A DNA stretch of 64,000 nt from Micromonospora polyrhachis (GTDB lineage Bacteria > Actinomycetota > Actinomycetes > Mycobacteriales > Micromonosporaceae). Numbering within the stretch: the first letter of the stretch is position 1; every line of letters starts with the position of its first letter. The position numbers were made by a program, and so were the translations under genes. The stretch spans positions 310,001-374,000 of the forward strand of contig NZ_JACHJW010000001.1 of NCBI RefSeq assembly GCF_014203835.1, written 5' to 3'. This document shows positions 51,607 through 60,472 of the stretch, in pieces. The notes beneath the pieces are model-generated. The model ran no database searches. It was not told the DNA's origin and worked only from the letters and a program-made list of their open reading frames with translations.

Positions 51607-53097
51607 TCACCGGCGACCATGACGCCACTTGAACATCGCCAGCGAGGCCCCCATAGCGGCAGCGGACGGCTGCAACGTCATCACATCGATCGGCGGACGG
51701 AACCGCTGCCAGGTGACCGACCGGGGCCGGCTGAACTCGCGCAGACCGTCCGCGCCGTGGACCCGCCCGAAGCCCGAGTCGCCGACTCCGCCGAAGGGCA
51801 GTGCCGGCACACCGGCATACCCGAGCACCGAGTTGACCGACACCGCGCCCGCCCGTAGCCGTGCGGCGAGCGCCAGTCCGTGGCGGCGATGTCGCGTGAA
51901 GATCGAGCCGGAGAGCCCGTAGTTGGTGGTGTTCGCCCGGTGCAGCGCCTCGTCGGTGTCGGCCACCGGGTTGACCACCAGCACCGGACCGAACGTCTCC
52001 TCGGTGACCGCCGTGCTGTCCTCGGGCACGTCGGCCAACAGAACCGGCTCGACGAACGGGGGCCGCACCGAACTCGCGTCACCGACCACCGCCCGGGCAC
52101 CCCGGTCGATCGCGTCGGTGATGTGGCTCAGCACGATGTCGGGCTGGGCCGGGGTGCTCATCGGCCCGTACGGCGCATCCGGCTCGGCACCCGGCCGGAC
52201 CTGCCGCACCAGCTCGGCCAGCTTGGCCACGAACGGCTCGTACACGGCCTGCTCGACGTAGACGCGCTCGACTCCGGCACACGTCTGTCCGGCGTTGCCC
52301 AGGCCGCCGAAGACGGCCGCTTGGGCGGCTGCATCGAGATCGGCGTCGGCCGTGACGATGAGCGCGTCCTTGCCCCCGCCCTCGATCACGACGGGGGTCA
52401 GGCGCTCGGCGCAGGCGGCCATGACCGCACGCCCCGTGGCGGCCGACCCGGTGAACGCGATCTTGTCGACCGGCGCGCGACACAGCGCGGCTCCGGTCGT
52501 GCCATCACCGGTCACGACCTGCAGAACCGGTCGATCGGGAAGTAACTCACTCCAGCGCTGCGCCAGCCACACCCCGACGCCGGGGGTGAACTCGCTGGGC
52601 TTGAACACCACCGCGTTGCCGGCGGCCAGCGCGTGCGATATCGCTCCCATCGGCGTGTAGACGGGGTAGTTCCACGGTCCGATCACGCCGACGACGCCGT
52701 ACGGCACGTACTCCACCGAGCTGGCCTGGTTGAACGCGAGCAGCCCGGAGGCCACCGTCCGCCGTCTCAGTACGCGGCGGGCGTGCCGGGCGGCCCAGTC
52801 CAGGTGCTCGATGGCGAGCATCACCTCCAGCTGGGCCCCCGCGACCGTCTTACCGGTCTCGCTCCGGATGAGTTCGGCCAGCTCGTCGATGCGGCGCGCG
52901 ACGAGCGTCTTGTACGCGAGCAGATGACGTCGGCGCTGCCGGGCGTCCAGACCGGTCCACCAGCCGGCCGCATCCCGCGCCTGTCGGACGGCGGCGTGTA
53001 CCGCGGCTTCGTCGGCGATGTCGTAGTCAGTACGGGACTCACCGGTTATCGGGTCGACGTTGCGAAGCCGACGAGGGTGCTCAACCAGGGATGTCAT
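51607..53097 (-). CDS. Aldehyde dehydrogenase family protein
   Basis: A 496-residue NAD(P)-dependent dehydrogenase with GVIGPWNYPVYTPMG (cofactor binding), FTGSAATGRAV, the general-base Glu in VIEGGGKD and the catalytic Cys in GNAGQTCAGVERVYV. The resemblance is to succinate-semialdehyde/broad aldehyde dehydrogenases with a C-terminal extension. It would oxidise an aldehyde to the acid that the acyl-CoA synthetase then activates, for example the aldehyde end left by rubber oxygenase. The ATG at 53097 has AGGAGG 7 bases upstream. Confidence 0.87.
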   Translation of the reverse strand: MTSLVEHPRRLRNVDPITGESRTDYDIADEAAVHAAVRQARDAAGWWTGLDARQRRRHLLAYKTLVARRIDELAELIRSETGKTVAGAQLEVMLAIEHLDWAARHARRVLRRRTVASGLLAFNQASSVEYVPYGVVGVIGPWNYPVYTPMGAISHALAAGNAVVFKPSEFTPGVGVWLAQRWSELLPDRPVLQVVTGDGTTGAALCRAPVDKIAFTGSAATGRAVMAACAERLTPVVIEGGGKDALIVTADADLDAAAQAAVFGGLGNAGQTCAGVERVYVEQAVYEPFVAKLAELVRQVRPGAEPDAPYGPMSTPAQPDIVLSHITDAIDRGARAVVGDASSVRPPFVEPVLLADVPEDSTAVTEETFGPVLVVNPVADTDEALHRANTTNYGLSGSIFTRHRRHGLALAARLRAGAVSVNSVLGYAGVPALPFGGVGDSGFGRVHGADGLREFSRPRSVTWQRFRPPIDVMTLQPSAAAMGASLAMFKWRHGRR

Positions 53098-53108
53098 CGG
53101 CAGCCTCC

Positions 53109-53120
53109 TGACATTTGATA
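53109..53120. promoter_or_regulatory. TGACATTTGATA motif, candidate GntR operator (copy 2)
   Basis: The second copy of the motif found at 50902, here in the 79-base divergent gap between the aldehyde dehydrogenase and acyl-CoA dehydrogenase genes. It overlaps the ribosome-site side of the dehydrogenase promoter and continues as TTCGATACT. Confidence 0.6.
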
Positions 53121-53176
53121 TTCGATACTCTAGCCTTGCTGTCAATCCCTTTGCGACACTCGCTGGAGGTACGGCC

Positions 53177-54328
53177 ATGGAATGGAGCGACGAACAACGA
53201 TCACTGGTCGCGGCAGTGCGGGACTTCTGCCGCCGTGAGGCCGGGACCCGTGAGCAGCGGCAGAAGCTCACCGACGGCGGACGGGAACCGCACAGCCCTG
53301 AGCTGTACCGCAAGATGGCCGAACTCGGCTGGCTAGGCCTGTCGCTACCGGAGGAGTTCGGCGGCGGAGGTGCCGGCATGGTGGAGCTGTGCCTCTTTCT
53401 GGAGGAAACCGGCAAGGCGCTGGTGCCGATCGGCGGCTTCACCACGTCGATCATCGTCGCCGCCACCTACGAGCGGTTCGGTTCGTCGGAGCAGAAGAAG
53501 CTCATCCTGAGCGGGGTGGCCCGGGGCGTCGTCGAGGCGGTCGCGATGTCCGAGCCCGAGGCCGGCTCGGACGTGGCCAACCTGAGCTGCCGCGCCGAAC
53601 GCCGGGGCGACGAGTTCGTCATAACCGGCCAGAAGACCTGGTGTTCCAACGCCCATCTCGCCGAGCACATCCTGCTCGTCGCCCGCACGTCAGGCCGCGC
53701 TGGCGACCACACCGGCCTGACCATGTTCCTGGTCCCCACCACGACGCCCGGACTGACCATCTCCGGTATCGAGACCATGGGCGGCCGCGAGGTCAACGAC
53801 CTCTACTTCGCCGACTGCGTGTTGCCTGCCGACGCCGTGGTCGGCCAGATCGACCAGGGCTGGCGGCAGCTGATGGCCGGGCTCAACATGGAGCGGCTGA
53901 TCCTCGCCAGCGCGATGCTCGGCACCGCCCAGCGAGCCTTCGACGACGTCGTGGAGTACGTCAAGAACCGGCGCCAGTTCCGCCGGCCAATCGGATCGTT
54001 CCAGGTGATCCGGCACCGCCTTGCCGACCTGGCCACCGAGATCGAGTGCGCCCGGCTACTGGTCTACCAGACCGCCGCCCAGGTGGACCGATCACCGAAC
54101 ACGATGCTGCCCCGGGAGACTTCGATGGCGAAACTCAAGGCCACCGAGACCGCCCGCCGAGTCACCCTGGACGCGATGCAGATGATGGGCGGCTACGGAT
54201 ACGCGACCGAGTTCGGCATGGAGCGCCTGGTCCGTGCCTCGGTTGTGTCCACCGTCTACGGCGGCACCAGCGAGATCCAACGCGAGATCATCGCGAAGAC
54301 CTACGGACTGTCCGAACAGTTGCAGTGA
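53177..54328 (+). CDS. Acyl-CoA dehydrogenase
   Basis: A 383-residue ACAD starting MEWSDEQRSLVAAVRDF. The substrate/FAD segment is VAMSEPEAGSDVANLSC and the dimer/FAD part is DAMQMMGGYGYATEFGMERL. As in the other dehydrogenase of this cluster, the MCAD-type catalytic Glu position is Gly (VYGGTSEI). The GGAGG ribosome site lies 7 bases before the ATG. It is transcribed alone and ends at a strong terminator. The enzyme pair may serve different chain lengths or branching. Confidence 0.88.
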   Translation: MEWSDEQRSLVAAVRDFCRREAGTREQRQKLTDGGREPHSPELYRKMAELGWLGLSLPEEFGGGGAGMVELCLFLEETGKALVPIGGFTTSIIVAATYERFGSSEQKKLILSGVARGVVEAVAMSEPEAGSDVANLSCRAERRGDEFVITGQKTWCSNAHLAEHILLVARTSGRAGDHTGLTMFLVPTTTPGLTISGIETMGGREVNDLYFADCVLPADAVVGQIDQGWRQLMAGLNMERLILASAMLGTAQRAFDDVVEYVKNRRQFRRPIGSFQVIRHRLADLATEIECARLLVYQTAAQVDRSPNTMLPRETSMAKLKATETARRVTLDAMQMMGGYGYATEFGMERLVRASVVSTVYGGTSEIQREIIAKTYGLSEQLQ

Positions 54329-54365
54329 GGTGCTGTCGGCGAACACGTTTGCCGCCTGGATGCCC

Positions 54366-54396
54366 GGCCGGCGAGTGTGCCGAACACTCGCCGGCC
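54366..54396. terminator. Bidirectional terminator between convergent genes
   Basis: A perfect 13-bp stem (54366-54378 with 54384-54396, GGCCGGCGAGTGT and its complement) with a 5-base loop lies between the acyl-CoA dehydrogenase and fadB-type genes, which converge. Confidence 0.8.
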
Positions 54397-54443
54397 GTAC
54401 TGCTCTGAAGAATGACGACGTCGGTCGTCAGAGGCCGACCGCT

Positions 54444-56591
54444 CTATTCGAACCGCTCGCCCCGGTCGGCCATGGCCAGCAGCAGCGGGGGCGGGCTGAA
54501 CCGGTCACCGTAGCGCTCCGCGAGCACCCGCGCGTGGGCGACGAAGCCCGGCAGGCCGCCCTCGTACTGGTTGATGTACTGGAGAACACCACCGGTCCAG
54601 CTCGGATAGCCGATGCCGAGGATCGAGCCGACATTGGCGTCGACCACCGAGGCCAGCACGCCCTCTTCGAGGCATCGCACCGACTCGATCGCCTCGATGA
54701 AGAGCATCCGCTCCTTGAGGTCATCGAAGGGCGTGGCGAGGTTCGTACCGCCGAAACTGTCCCGCAGGCCCGGCCAGAGCCCGACCCGCTTGCCGTCGCG
54801 GTAGTCGTAGAAGCCGGCGCCGCCCGAGCGTCCGGGTCTGCCGTAGTCGTCGATCATCCGGTCGATGACCGCGTCGGCGGCGTGGGGCTGCCAGGTGCCG
54901 CCGGCAGCCACCGTCGCTGCGGCCGTCTCCTGTCGGATCCGGCGCGGCAGGGTGAGGGTGAGCTCGTCCATCAACGCGAGGACCGGTGCGGGGTATCCGG
55001 CCTGGCTACTGGCCTGCTCGATCGTGCTCGCCGGGATCCCTTCGGCCAGCATCGCCACGCCCTCGTTGGTGAACGTGCCGATGACCCGGCTGGTGAAGAA
55101 GCCGCGGCTGTCGTTGACGACGATGGGCGTCTTGCGTAGCCGCCGTACGAGGCCCAGGGCCCGCTGCAGCGTGGCCTCGTTGGTCCGCTCGCCGCGAATC
55201 ACCTCGACCAACGGCATCTTGTCCACCGGTGAGAAGAAGTGCAGTCCGATGAACTCCTCCGGCCTACTGATGCCCTCGGCCAGTACGGTGATGGGCAGGG
55301 TGGACGTGTTGGAGGCGATGAGCGCGTCCGGCGCGACCTGCTCGATCTCCGCGTACACCTTGTGCTTGAGCGCGGGATCCTCGAAGACGGCCTCGATGGC
55401 CAGGTCGACGCCGGCCAGGTCGGCCAGGTCCCCGGTCGGCTGGATCCGGGCCAGGATCGCGTCGCGCTCCTCAGGAGTGGTCACGCCCCGGGCGACAGCC
55501 TTGTCCAGCAGGCCCACCGAGTAGGCCTTACCCCGCAGCGCCCCCTCGACGGTGACGTCTTTGAGCACGACCCGCATCCCGGCCCGGGCGCACACATAGG
55601 CTATGGCGGCCCCCATCATGCCCGCGCCGATGACAGCCACCCGCCGCACCGGTGGATGGCCCGTGCCGATGTCGCGCGAGCCGGCGGTCTGCACGTCGAA
55701 GAAGAGTGCCTTGATCATGTTCTTGGAGATCTGCCCGGTGGCCAGCTCCGTGAAGTACCGCCCCTCGATGGTGAGGGCGGTGTCCAGGTCGACCTGCGCA
55801 CCTTCCACGGCAGCGGCGAGGATGCTGCGCGGGGCGGGATAGGGCGCACCCTTGAGCTGCTTGCGCAGAGTGGCGGACATCGCCGCCAGCTGGGCGGCGA
55901 GCGCCGGAGTGGACGGGGTTCCGCCGGGGATCTTGTAGCCCCTACGGTCGTATGGCTGCGTCGCGTCGGGGTTGGCGACGATCCAGGCTCGGGCGGCGTC
56001 CATCATGCCCGCCTCATCGGCGGCGATCTCGTCGACCATTCCGTGCGCGAGTGCGTCCTGCGGTCTGCGCCGCTGGCCCCGTAGCAGCCAGCCGACCAGC
56101 GCGTCGGCCACGCCCAGCAGCCGGACGGTGCGCACCACGCCGCCGCAACCTGGCAGCAGGCCAAGGGTGACCTCGGGAAAGCCGATCTCGATGGCCGGGT
56201 TGTCGAGCACGATGCGGTGGTGGCACCCCAGGGCCAGCTCCAGTCCCCCACCGAGGGCCGACCCGTTGATGGCGGCCACGACCGGACGACCGAGCGTCTC
56301 CAGCCGGCGTACGGCGTTCTTGAGTAGACGTGTCTCGGCCGCAGATGTCTCGACGTCGGCCGGCGTCAGCCGCAGCAGGGCGGCCAGGTCGCCGCCGGCG
56401 AAGAACGTCTTCTTGGCGGAGGTGACGATCACGCCGGTGATCCGGTCGCGCTCGGCTTCGAGCCGATCCACGGTCGCCACGAGGCTCGCTCCGAACTCCT
56501 CGTTCATCACGTTTGCCGAACGCCCGGGGTGGTCGAGGGTGAGCAGGACGAGGCCGTCATCGCCGTACTCCCACCGGATTGTGTTGACCAT
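54444..56591 (-). CDS. fadB: Multifunctional enoyl-CoA hydratase/3-hydroxyacyl-CoA dehydrogenase
   Basis: A 715-residue fusion of a crotonase (about 1-200) and a 3-hydroxyacyl-CoA dehydrogenase (about 310-715). The crotonase part has INGSALGGGLELALG and FPEVTLGLLPGCGG with both catalytic Glu regions. The dehydrogenase has the NAD motif AVIGAGMMGAAIAY and the catalytic-site HFFSPVDKMPLVEVI. It carries out steps two and three of beta-oxidation and probably pairs with the thiolase encoded 10 bases upstream. The ATG at 56591 has TGAGGAG upstream. Confidence 0.9.
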   Translation of the reverse strand: MVNTIRWEYGDDGLVLLTLDHPGRSANVMNEEFGASLVATVDRLEAERDRITGVIVTSAKKTFFAGGDLAALLRLTPADVETSAAETRLLKNAVRRLETLGRPVVAAINGSALGGGLELALGCHHRIVLDNPAIEIGFPEVTLGLLPGCGGVVRTVRLLGVADALVGWLLRGQRRRPQDALAHGMVDEIAADEAGMMDAARAWIVANPDATQPYDRRGYKIPGGTPSTPALAAQLAAMSATLRKQLKGAPYPAPRSILAAAVEGAQVDLDTALTIEGRYFTELATGQISKNMIKALFFDVQTAGSRDIGTGHPPVRRVAVIGAGMMGAAIAYVCARAGMRVVLKDVTVEGALRGKAYSVGLLDKAVARGVTTPEERDAILARIQPTGDLADLAGVDLAIEAVFEDPALKHKVYAEIEQVAPDALIASNTSTLPITVLAEGISRPEEFIGLHFFSPVDKMPLVEVIRGERTNEATLQRALGLVRRLRKTPIVVNDSRGFFTSRVIGTFTNEGVAMLAEGIPASTIEQASSQAGYPAPVLALMDELTLTLPRRIRQETAAATVAAGGTWQPHAADAVIDRMIDDYGRPGRSGGAGFYDYRDGKRVGLWPGLRDSFGGTNLATPFDDLKERMLFIEAIESVRCLEEGVLASVVDANVGSILGIGYPSWTGGVLQYINQYEGGLPGFVAHARVLAERYGDRFSPPPLLLAMADRGERFE

Positions 56592-56601
56592 TCGTGACTC
56601 C

Positions 56602-57816
56602 TCAGATTCGTTCGATGACGGTCGCGATGCCCATGCCGCCACCTACGCAGAGCGTGGCGAGCCCGTAGCGACCACCGCGACGCTCCAGTTCGTCGACGAG
56701 CGTGCCGAGGATCATGGCTCCGGTGGCCCCCAGCGGGTGCCCCATCGCGATCGCACCGCCGTTGACGTTGACGACGTCCAGGCTCAGGCCCAGGTCAGCG
56801 ACGAACCGCAGGACCACGGCTGCGAACGCCTCGTTGATCTCCACCAGGTCGAGGTCCTCGACACCGAGGCCCGCCTTTGCCAGCGCCTTTCGAGCGGCCG
56901 GAGCCGGGCCGGTGAGCATGATCGTCGGATCGGCACCGCTGAGTGCGGTGGCGACGACGCGGGCCCGTGGGGTGAGACCGGCGACGGCACCAACCGCCTC
57001 GCTGCCGACGGCCACCAACGAGGCACCATCGACGATGCCGGACGAATTGCCCGCCGTGTGAACATGGTTGATGCGCTCGATCCAGTGGTACTTCTGGAGC
57101 GCGACCGCGTCGAAGCCGGCCTTCTCCCCCAGGGCGGCGAAAGAGGGACGAAGCGCCGCGAGCCCCTCCGCGGTCGAGCCCAGCCGGATGTGCTCGTCGC
57201 AGTCGAGGACGGTCAGTCCGTTGCGGTCCCGTACAGGTACGACCGAGCGGTTGAAGTAGCCGTTGGCCCACGCCTTCGCCGCTCGGGCCTGCGACTGCAG
57301 CGCGTAGCTGTCGACCACGTCGCGGTCGTGGCCGTCGAGGGTCGCGATGAGGTCCGCGCTGACGCCCTGCGGTACGAAGCCGGTGTGCAGGTTGGTCTCC
57401 GGATCCAGCGCCCACGCCCCGCCGTCAGACCCCATCGACACCCGGGACATCGACTCGACGCCGCCCGCGAGCACGAGATCCTCCCAGCCCGAACGCACCT
57501 TCTGCGCGGCGATGTTCACCGCCTCCAGACCCGAGGCACAGAACCGGTTGAGCTGGACGCCGGCCACCGTGTCGGGCAGACCGGCGACGAGGGCAGCCGT
57601 CTTGGCGATGTCGGCACCCTGGTCGCCCAGCGGGGTCACCACCCCGAGCACGATGTCGTCGATCAGCGCCGGATCCAGGCCCGGCATGCGCCGTAAGGTC
57701 TCCTCGATCAGACCGGCGACGAGTGAAACCGGTTTGACCCCGTGCAGCGCGCCGTTCGGCTTCCCCCTGCCGCGCGGTGTGCGCAGGGCATCGTAGATGA
57801 ACGCCTCGGTCGTCAT
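56602..57816 (-). CDS. fadA: Acetyl-CoA acyltransferase (thiolase)
   Basis: A 404-residue thiolase with the acyl-binding Cys in [26 protein letters not shown], the catalytic His in GHPLGATGA and the second Cys in CVGGGMG. It performs the last, chain-shortening step of beta-oxidation. It is the first gene of a two-gene operon with the fadB-type gene, 10 bases apart, the usual FadA-FadB pairing. The ATG at 57816 has GAGGAG at 6 bases; a TTG at 57822 is less likely. Confidence 0.9.
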   Translation of the reverse strand: MTTEAFIYDALRTPRGRGKPNGALHGVKPVSLVAGLIEETLRRMPGLDPALIDDIVLGVVTPLGDQGADIAKTAALVAGLPDTVAGVQLNRFCASGLEAVNIAAQKVRSGWEDLVLAGGVESMSRVSMGSDGGAWALDPETNLHTGFVPQGVSADLIATLDGHDRDVVDSYALQSQARAAKAWANGYFNRSVVPVRDRNGLTVLDCDEHIRLGSTAEGLAALRPSFAALGEKAGFDAVALQKYHWIERINHVHTAGNSSGIVDGASLVAVGSEAVGAVAGLTPRARVVATALSGADPTIMLTGPAPAARKALAKAGLGVEDLDLVEINEAFAAVVLRFVADLGLSLDVVNVNGGAIAMGHPLGATGAMILGTLVDELERRGGRYGLATLCVGGGMGIATVIERI

Positions 57817-57855
57817 GGCCAAGCTCCTCGCAGCTCACCGAATGCGAATCCAGCC

Positions 57856-57868
57856 TAACTTTCGTTGA
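57856..57868. promoter_or_regulatory. TAACTTTCGTTGA motif before the thiolase operon
   Basis: This 13-base AT-rich sequence lies 40 bases upstream of the thiolase start. Its exact complement (TCAACGAAAGTTA) occurs at 25809-25821 in the divergent transporter/ROK promoter region. The TAAC/GTTGA arms are loosely palindromic, as in TetR operators. Confidence 0.4.
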
Positions 57869-57999
57869 GCTCGCGGTTGCTTGTCAAGGAGCCTCCGCAC
57901 CCGAAGCCCGCTGGCCGCCTTCGGCTCCGCCCGCGCATGGCGAGCGAGAAGGTCGACGGTCGCCGCGCCCCTCTCGCGAGGTGGCGCTAACGTGTAGGG

Positions 58000-59190
58000 G
58001 TGCGACCAGCAGCGAGCGGCGGGGGCCCCGTAACGACGAAGCGGCCGAAAGACCGCAAGGACCGCATTGCGCTGGCCGGCGCCGAGCTGTTCTGCGAGCG
58101 GGGCTATCACGGGGTCTCCGTCGACGAGATAGCCGCCGTCGTCGGCATCAGCGGCCCGGCGGTGTACCGGCACTTCCCGAACAAGTACGCGATCCTCGTG
58201 CACGCCACCCGGGAGGTCGTCGGCGCCCTACTCGCCGCGACTGCCGACCCGCAGGCGACCACCACCCAGGACATCCTGGACGAACTGCTCACCGCGCTGG
58301 CCGGCGTCGCCGTGAGCAAACGGCGCGTCGCCGGGCTGTACCAGTGGGAGGGCCGCTACCTCACCCCCGAGCACCAGCGGGAGTTCGTCGCCACCCTGGA
58401 CACGCTGGTCGGACGCCTCGTCGGGCCGCTGCGCGAGCTACGGCCCGACCTGACCGCCGGGCAGGCAGCGCTGCTGGTGGACGCGGCGCTCAGCGCCTTC
58501 GGCAGCGTGTCCACGCATCGCGCGACGGCAACCGGTACGGAGCAACTGCTCACCCGGGTCGCCTGGACCCTGCTGCGGACCGAGGCACCCCAGTTGCCGC
58601 CACAGCGGCACGCGACCCCAGCTACCACGCCGGTACGGCCGGCGTCGCGCCGGGAACTGCTGCTGAGCGAGGCGATCCGCCTGTTCCACCGCCACGGCTA
58701 CCACGCCGTCGCCGTCGAGGACATCGGGCGTGCGGCCGGCATGCAGGCCTCCAGCGTCTACCGGTACTTCCCCAGCAAGGCCGACCTGCTCGCGGCCGCC
58801 TACTACCGCGCCACCGACCGCCTCACCGGCGCCACGACTGCCGCGATCGCCGAGGCGAGCGACCCGGCCGATGCCCTACGCCGGGTCGTGCAGGCCTACG
58901 TCGCCTACGCGTTCGGCCAGAGCGACCTCGTCGCGGTCTACCTCGCGGAGAACAACAACCTGCCCGACGAGGACCGCCACCAACTACGCGGGGCGCAGCG
59001 CTCGCACGTCGAGGAATGGGTACGACTCGTCGGTACGGTGCGACCAAACCTGCCGGTCGCCGACGCCCGTGTGCTCGTGCACGCCGCACTCAACGTCGTC
59101 ACCGACATCGGTCGGCTTGGCCGATTCGACCGCACCTCAGGCTACGACGCCCAGACGGCCCGCCTCGCCCTGGCGGTGTTGCGGGCCTGA
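58000..59190 (+). CDS. Double TetR-family transcriptional regulator (tandem fusion)
   Basis: A 396-residue protein made of two complete TetR repressors. The first helix-turn-helix is at 39-60 (VSVDEIAAVVGISGPAVYRHF). The second, around 235-260, reads VAVEDIGRAAGMQASSVYRYF. Each is followed by its own helical ligand domain. It may bind DNA as a pseudo-dimer. It is divergent from the thiolase-fadB operon and a likely repressor of it. The GTG at 58000 has little leader sequence, so translation may be leaderless. A paralogue with the same layout follows. Confidence 0.85.
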   Translation: MRPAASGGGPVTTKRPKDRKDRIALAGAELFCERGYHGVSVDEIAAVVGISGPAVYRHFPNKYAILVHATREVVGALLAATADPQATTTQDILDELLTALAGVAVSKRRVAGLYQWEGRYLTPEHQREFVATLDTLVGRLVGPLRELRPDLTAGQAALLVDAALSAFGSVSTHRATATGTEQLLTRVAWTLLRTEAPQLPPQRHATPATTPVRPASRRELLLSEAIRLFHRHGYHAVAVEDIGRAAGMQASSVYRYFPSKADLLAAAYYRATDRLTGATTAAIAEASDPADALRRVVQAYVAYAFGQSDLVAVYLAENNNLPDEDRHQLRGAQRSHVEEWVRLVGTVRPNLPVADARVLVHAALNVVTDIGRLGRFDRTSGYDAQTARLALAVLRA

Positions 59191-59265
59191 CCAGCGACCG
59201 AGCGTACGGGCTCCGCGACTTCGAGGGCTTCGATCGTGCTGTGATTGACTAGCAGGCATGGTCTT

Positions 59266-60459
59266 GTGTCCGCCCACGTCGACCCGGGTGATCCGGTGAC
59301 CACCGGGCCGACCGTGGCCGCACGACCGCGTAACCGCAAGCAGGCCATCGTCGAAGCAGCCGGCCAGGTGTTCAGCGAGCGCGGCTACCACGCGGCGTCC
59401 ATGGAGGAGATCGCCACCGCCGTGGGTATCAGCGCGGCAGCGCTGTACCGGCACTTCCCGAACAAGTACGCGCTGTTCGCCGCGTGCGCCAACATCATCG
59501 TGGACAAGCTTGTCGCAGCTGTCGATGAGTGGCCGCCCGAGGCGGCCCTGCGGGATGTGCTCCTCGCCCTCACCCGGGTCACTGTCGCGCACCGCGCCTC
59601 GGGCGGCCTCTACCGATGGGAGGCCCGCTACCTCGAGCGCGAGGATCGCCGGCTGCTTCGGACGAAGTTCGCGTACGTCGTGGGGCGGGTGACCGACCCG
59701 GTACGGCGCGAGTACCCACTGCCCGACGAGCGCCTGCGGGCCGTAGCGGCCCTCGGTGTGATCGGTTCCGTCACGATGCACCACACCTCGATCGCCCAAC
59801 GCCGGATCGAGGATCTGTTGCTGGCATCCGCCATGCGCGTGGTCGCCACCGATCCGGCGGCGGCTGCGGGCACTTCGCGCCTGGTCGAACTGCCCGCCCA
59901 GCCCGTGCCACGCACGCGACGCGCCGAGATCCTGGCGGCGGCCATCCCGTTGTTCGCGCGGGACGGCTTCGGCAACGTTACGAACGCACAGATCGGTCAG
60001 GCGGTCGGGCTTGCCCCATCCGCGATCTATCGCCATTACCCCGGCAAGGTCGACATCCTGGTGGCCGCCTGTCTACAGGCGGCGGGACTGCTCGCCCAGG
60101 CTGTGGACCGAAGCCTTCATCAGGCTGCCGATCCACGTCAGGCCGTGGTCGCACTGGCGGCGGCGTACGTGGCCTATTGTTTCGAGCACAACGCGCTCAC
60201 CAGTGTCGCCGAAGCCGAGGTCGCCAGCCTTCCGGCCGACCTGCGGCGCCCGTTGATCCACGCGCAGCGTGAGCACATCGCGGTCTGGGAGCAGCAGTTG
60301 CGGACGGTGCGTCCGGAGCTGGACCCGCGACAGGCCCGGCTGCTGGTTCATGCGGGGTTCGGTGTGGTGGTCGAGGCCGGACGCGCCCTGCGCTGGCAGG
60401 ACGCCCCCGGCCACCGAGACGCGGTAACCGCCTTGGTCACCGGTGCGCTGACCCTGTGA
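59266..60459 (+). CDS. Second double TetR-family regulator
   Basis: A protein of about 397 residues and the same two-repressor architecture as its upstream neighbour. HTH one reads ASMEEIATAVGISAAALYRHF, and HTH two NVTNAQIGQAVGLAPSAIYRHY. YRHFPNKYA is shared with the neighbour, which points to tandem duplication. The start is uncertain (TTG 59245, GTG 59266 or GTG near 59296). It converges on lcp, with only 13 bases between stops, and is a candidate lcp repressor, as TetR-type LcpR is in other rubber degraders. Confidence 0.82.
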   Translation: MSAHVDPGDPVTTGPTVAARPRNRKQAIVEAAGQVFSERGYHAASMEEIATAVGISAAALYRHFPNKYALFAACANIIVDKLVAAVDEWPPEAALRDVLLALTRVTVAHRASGGLYRWEARYLEREDRRLLRTKFAYVVGRVTDPVRREYPLPDERLRAVAALGVIGSVTMHHTSIAQRRIEDLLLASAMRVVATDPAAAAGTSRLVELPAQPVPRTRRAEILAAAIPLFARDGFGNVTNAQIGQAVGLAPSAIYRHYPGKVDILVAACLQAAGLLAQAVDRSLHQAADPRQAVVALAAAYVAYCFEHNALTSVAEAEVASLPADLRRPLIHAQREHIAVWEQQLRTVRPELDPRQARLLVHAGFGVVVEAGRALRWQDAPGHRDAVTALVTGALTL

Positions 60460-60472
60460 ACCGGATACCGAC

